Source: Mycobacterium paraseoulense (GTDB lineage: Bacteria; Actinomycetota; Actinomycetes; Mycobacteriales; Mycobacteriaceae). Taken from it: a stretch of DNA of 64,000 nt. The position numbers were made by a program, and so were the translations under genes. The stretch is taken from positions 2,790,001-2,854,000 of the forward strand of contig NZ_AP022619.1 of assembly GCF_010731655.1 (NCBI RefSeq), in the 5' to 3' direction. The notes under the pieces are model-generated. The model saw only the letters and a list, made by a program, of their open reading frames with translations, ran no database searches and was not told the origin of the DNA. How positions within the stretch are numbered: position 1 is the stretch's first letter; every line of letters starts with the position of its first letter. Of the stretch, positions 61,188-64,000 are shown in pieces.

Positions 61188-62429
61188 CTACAGCGCCGCG
61201 TCGAGCAACCCCAGGTAGACGTCGATGTCGGGGACGGCCGACTCCGCCGCGTGCACGCTGATCGCGACGGTGTCGCCGATGCCGTGCACGCCGTGCGTCA
61301 GGCCCATCACCGGTGACAGTGCCGGGTAGCCGGCCGTCAGGGCCACCCGGGCGCCCCCGAACGTCAGATCGGCCGGCCCCCGGTGAACGCTGGATACGAC
61401 GGTGTTGCCGGACACCTGCACCGGGCGGACGTCGGCGTCGAATTGGGCCACGCCCCAACGTAATAGGGGCGCGGGCACCGCCGCGAAAGCGCGGTCGGCG
61501 TAGCGCGTCGCCGGATGCGCGAAGCGGCGCCGGCCGTCGGCCAGCTCGGCCGCGATCCGCTCGGCGCGCGCCTCCCACCCCAGGTTCGGATGCAGCCCCA
61601 CCACGACGTTGCCGAAGTGGTTGTGCGCATGCGGCTCACCGGGCTTGGCCATCGGGACCTCGGCGCCCAGCGTACCGGCGGCGTCGCCCAGCAGGTTGGA
61701 CAGCGCGGCGGACACCGCGCACAGCGCACCCACGGTCACCGTCGGGCCACGCACCTGACTTCGGCGTCGCAGCAGCGTCCGCACCGAGCGGGCCGGTCCG
61801 GGACGCGCGTTCGTCGGCAGCAGGGGGCGGGGACCGGCCCTGGGCGCCAGCAGCCCCGCGCCGATGTCGCGCTCCAGCCGGCGATGGGCGCGTGCCGCCT
61901 GGGCCGCCCGCCACGGCAGCAAGCCCGCCCGCGGCGGTCGCACCGCGGGCACGGGATGGGACCGGCCGAACAGCCAGGCGGCCATCGCGGCCGCCCGCGC
62001 CCCGTCGGCCAGCGCGTGCGCGACCTGCATGACCGCCACACTCCCCGGCCCGGTGACGCCCGGGATGTCCAGCACCGGCGCGAAGACGTGCAGTCGCCAG
62101 GGCATCCGGCGAACGTCCAGCTGGTCGGCGGCGAGGGCGACGACGGCCGCCAGGCAACCCGCCCACGTCTGTTCGTCGAGGTCGTGGCGGACCACCCGGT
62201 CCGGCGCGACGGTCGCCGACACCCACCGCGGGTAGGTCAGCGGGCTCCCGTCCCGCACCCGCGTCGTCAGCTCCGGGCAGGCGCGCGCCCGCCGGCAGAC
62301 CTGGTCGGCGGCGGCGGGGTAATCCGACGGTTCGCCGTCGAAGGCGTACAGCAGGAACTCGTCGTTGGGGATCTTGGCCGACATCCAATAGAACTGCGCA
62401 TCGACGGCGGCCATCCGCTGCGCGGCCAT
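61188..62429 (-). CDS. WS/DGAT-like acyltransferase with altered active-site motif
   Basis: This 413-residue protein has the fold of wax ester synthase/diacylglycerol acyltransferases: AVDAQFYWMSAKIPNDEFLLYAFDG at the start, a CoA-dependent acyltransferase N-terminal domain and a DUF1298-like end with PHAHNHFGNVVVGLHP and TAGYPALSPVMGLTHGVHG. The catalytic HHxxxDG is AHxxxDG here (A137, H138, D142, G143). The first histidine is lost but the second, catalytic one is kept. The acyl acceptor is unknown. It begins directly after the epoxide-hydrolase-like gene stops, with no gap. It matches Rv1125 by position. Confidence 0.82.
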   Translation of the reverse strand: MAAQRMAAVDAQFYWMSAKIPNDEFLLYAFDGEPSDYPAAADQVCRRARACPELTTRVRDGSPLTYPRWVSATVAPDRVVRHDLDEQTWAGCLAAVVALAADQLDVRRMPWRLHVFAPVLDIPGVTGPGSVAVMQVAHALADGARAAAMAAWLFGRSHPVPAVRPPRAGLLPWRAAQAARAHRRLERDIGAGLLAPRAGPRPLLPTNARPGPARSVRTLLRRRSQVRGPTVTVGALCAVSAALSNLLGDAAGTLGAEVPMAKPGEPHAHNHFGNVVVGLHPNLGWEARAERIAAELADGRRRFAHPATRYADRAFAAVPAPLLRWGVAQFDADVRPVQVSGNTVVSSVHRGPADLTFGGARVALTAGYPALSPVMGLTHGVHGIGDTVAISVHAAESAVPDIDVYLGLLDAAL

Positions 62430-63341
62430 TCAGCCGGGTGAACCGATGAACCCGAGCACCAGGTCGGCGACCTTGTCGGGCTGTTCGAGCTGCAAGAAGT
62501 GTCCCGCGTGTTCGACGACGGCCACCTCGCTGCCCGGCGGCAACACCTTCTCGGCCCAACGGGCGAACGCCGCTGTCATGCAGCCGTCGTCGCGGCCGTG
62601 CAGGTAGAGGCACGGCCACACGGGTTCCTCGGTCCACAGCTCGTTGAGTTCGGCGTACTGCGCCGGCGACGGGGTGTTTCGGATGGTGGCGCGGTAGGGG
62701 CCCAGCGCCGCATGCCAGCTCTCGGGCGTCCCGATCGCCGCGTCGACATGGCGCAGGTCCTCGTCGGCGTGATAGCCCGGCGACCACCGCCGCCACAGCA
62801 GCGGCAGCACCCAGGAGGCGGAACGCTCAGGCAGCCACGGCAATTGGAAGTACATGATGTACCAGCTGCGCAGCAGCTGGCGCGCCAGGTGCGCGCCCAG
62901 CCGCGCGCGCTCGGCGGCGCCGGCCTTGCGACGGAAGGCCGCCGACGGGGGGACCGACATGATGACGGCCTTGGCGAAGGGGCTGTCGGGCATGGCGGCC
63001 AGACCGGTGGTGGCGATCGCACCCCAGTCGTGGCCGATCACCACGTCGTGGGGGGTTCCGCCCGCTGCCGCGCGCACCCGCAGGGCGTCGTCCATCATCG
63101 CACCGACGTGATAACTGCCGTCGGTGGGAATCGACGACGGCGCGTACCCGCGCATGAACGGCGCCACCACCCGCCAGCCCGCCTCGACGAGCCGGGGAGC
63201 GATCTTGCGAAATCCGTAGGGAGTGTCGGGAAACCCGTGCAGGCACAGCGCGACGGGGGCGTCGCGCGGCCCCCAAGTGAGTGCCTTGAGGTCCCCAGCG
63301 GGGCTGGGCACGTCGATCCAGCCTGGTTCACCCATGTTCAC
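62430..63341 (-). CDS. ephC: Alpha/beta hydrolase, epoxide-hydrolase-like (EphC)
   Basis: This 303-residue alpha/beta hydrolase has the oxyanion motif LCLHGFPDTPYGFRKI, nucleophile aspartate in VIGHDWGAIATTG (the Asp in place of Ser marks epoxide hydrolases and dehalogenases), a cap domain, LHGRDDGCM with the acid residue, and the catalytic histidine in VEHAGHFLQLEQP. The lid tyrosines expected for epoxide hydrolysis may be in WYIMYFQLPWLPE. M. tuberculosis EphC occupies the same position. Either Met1 or Met3 could be the start. It is followed without a gap by the acyltransferase gene. Confidence 0.87.
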   Translation of the reverse strand: MNMGEPGWIDVPSPAGDLKALTWGPRDAPVALCLHGFPDTPYGFRKIAPRLVEAGWRVVAPFMRGYAPSSIPTDGSYHVGAMMDDALRVRAAAGGTPHDVVIGHDWGAIATTGLAAMPDSPFAKAVIMSVPPSAAFRRKAGAAERARLGAHLARQLLRSWYIMYFQLPWLPERSASWVLPLLWRRWSPGYHADEDLRHVDAAIGTPESWHAALGPYRATIRNTPSPAQYAELNELWTEEPVWPCLYLHGRDDGCMTAAFARWAEKVLPPGSEVAVVEHAGHFLQLEQPDKVADLVLGFIGSPG

Positions 63342-63446
63342 TCCCTGCTCGGCGCGTCCGCACGGACCAACCTAACGCGCGCGGCCAAAAGACGCACCGA
63401 CCGCATACCGCTAGCGGTCAAATTGCAGCTGCGACAGGGAATTTCG

Positions 63447-63920
63447 CTATGCCTGCGCGGCGGCTCTGTCCAGCTCGGCGATGATGATCTTGCGCATGCC
63501 ATACATCGCCCGGGTGGCCGCCGCGGCGCGCACCCGATCGGGGCCGCCGATGAGCTCGTAGAGCCGGTCCGGGATGATCTGCCAGCTCAGGCCGAAGCGG
63601 TCTTTGCACCAGCCGCATTGCGACTCCTCGCCGCCGTCGGTCAACCGCTCCCAGTAGTAGTCGACCTCGTCCTGGTCCGTGCAGTGGATCGTGAAGGAGA
63701 CGGCTTCGTCGAACTGGAAGTGCGGGCCGCCGTTGATGCCGATGAACCGGGTGCCGTCCAGCACAAAGCTGCCGGACAGGACGGTGCCCGGCTCGCCGGG
63801 CCCGGCCTCCGTAGTTCGGTTGAAGCCCTCGATGTGCGAGTTCGGGAATACCGAGGTGTAAAACCTCGCGGCCTCCTCCAAATCGTGGTCGAACCACAAC
63901 GACGGGGTGATCGATGGCAT
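63447..63920 (-). CDS. VOC-superfamily protein (PhnB/3-demethylubiquinone methyltransferase-like)
   Basis: This 157-residue protein has the vicinal-oxygen-chelate fold of the PhnB-like group: SLWFDHDLEEAARFYTSVFP, DGTRFIGINGGPHFQFDEA, DEVDYYWERLTDGGEESQCG and CKDRFGLSWQIIP. Despite an old database name this group has no proven methyltransferase activity. Metal ligands are not certain. I chose the ATG at 63920 with GAGGAGG about 14 nt upstream over 63989. The 80 bases after it to the window edge hold no further gene that I can support. Confidence 0.85.
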   Translation of the reverse strand: MPSITPSLWFDHDLEEAARFYTSVFPNSHIEGFNRTTEAGPGEPGTVLSGSFVLDGTRFIGINGGPHFQFDEAVSFTIHCTDQDEVDYYWERLTDGGEESQCGWCKDRFGLSWQIIPDRLYELIGGPDRVRAAAATRAMYGMRKIIIAELDRAAAQA

Positions 63921-64000
63921 GGGTCGCGGCCTCCTCATTGGCTCGGTGGTGTCGTCCCCAGATAGACCGCCGCGGCGGCGGAAATTCATCGCGTCATCGA

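Overview
The window is about 64 kb of GC-rich actinobacterial DNA. Protein content (LpqW, PimE, MmpL, Mcr, DUF3556, mycobacterial Ala/Pro-rich secreted proteins) and gene order point to Mycobacterium, most likely a slow-growing non-tuberculous species. From memory, the order matches M. tuberculosis Rv1167c down to about Rv1124, read in reverse. I see no rRNA, tRNA, insertion sequence, prophage or CRISPR array.

Region 1 (1-13.7 kb): the end of a TetR regulator, lpqW, typA, the respiratory nitrate reductase operon narGHJI, mutT2 and a pterin dehydratase gene sharing a tiny divergent promoter, and pimE. LpqW and PimE act at the same branch of phosphatidylinositol mannoside and lipoarabinomannan synthesis.

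Region 2 (13.7-33 kb): two Ala/Pro-rich secreted proteins, small conserved genes (DUF1059-like, DUF5302), a HhH-GPD protein, a SnoaL-like protein, an F420/FMN split-barrel protein, DUF1697, a GntR regulator divergent from a sirtuin, a methyltransferase, an intact mmpL13 transporter, two tiny ORFs with their own promoter and terminator, and lipid genes (SDR, mcr, echA10, thiolase-enoyl-CoA hydratase). An inverted pair of related SDR genes flanks a CPBP protease, and an ICMT/flavoprotein pair follows.

Region 3 (33-49.8 kb) looks like an accessory catabolic island between the thiolase operon and metE. One strand carries a substrate-binding-fold protein without a signal peptide, an AveC-like membrane protein, an SDR, a P450 and an aldehyde dehydrogenase, plus a CbbQ/NorQ-type AAA ATPase with a CbbO/NorD-type VWA protein. 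The other carries an SDR, two acyl-CoA dehydrogenases, a nitroreductase-like protein, a tandem-domain TetR regulator and another SDR. Six control regions share a 15-bp dyad close to AACCAAANANCTGTT. In four of them it overlaps the -35 element or spacer of a TTGAMC/TTGAAA-N17/18-TANNNT promoter. I infer one local regulon under the tandem TetR protein, for oxidation of an unknown hydrophobic, perhaps steroid- or terpenoid-like, substrate.

Region 4 (49.8-64 kb): a cobalamin riboswitch ahead of metE, a DUF3556 gene behind a KstR-type box, prpD without prpC or prpR, a flavin amine oxidase, DoxX, a short PPDK with its winged-helix partner, a WS/DGAT-like acyltransferase, an epoxide-hydrolase-like protein and a VOC protein.

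Many genes start 6-8 nt after a TANNNT -10 element with no Shine-Dalgarno sequence, so leaderless mRNAs appear common here. Locus comparisons with M. tuberculosis are from memory and were not computed.
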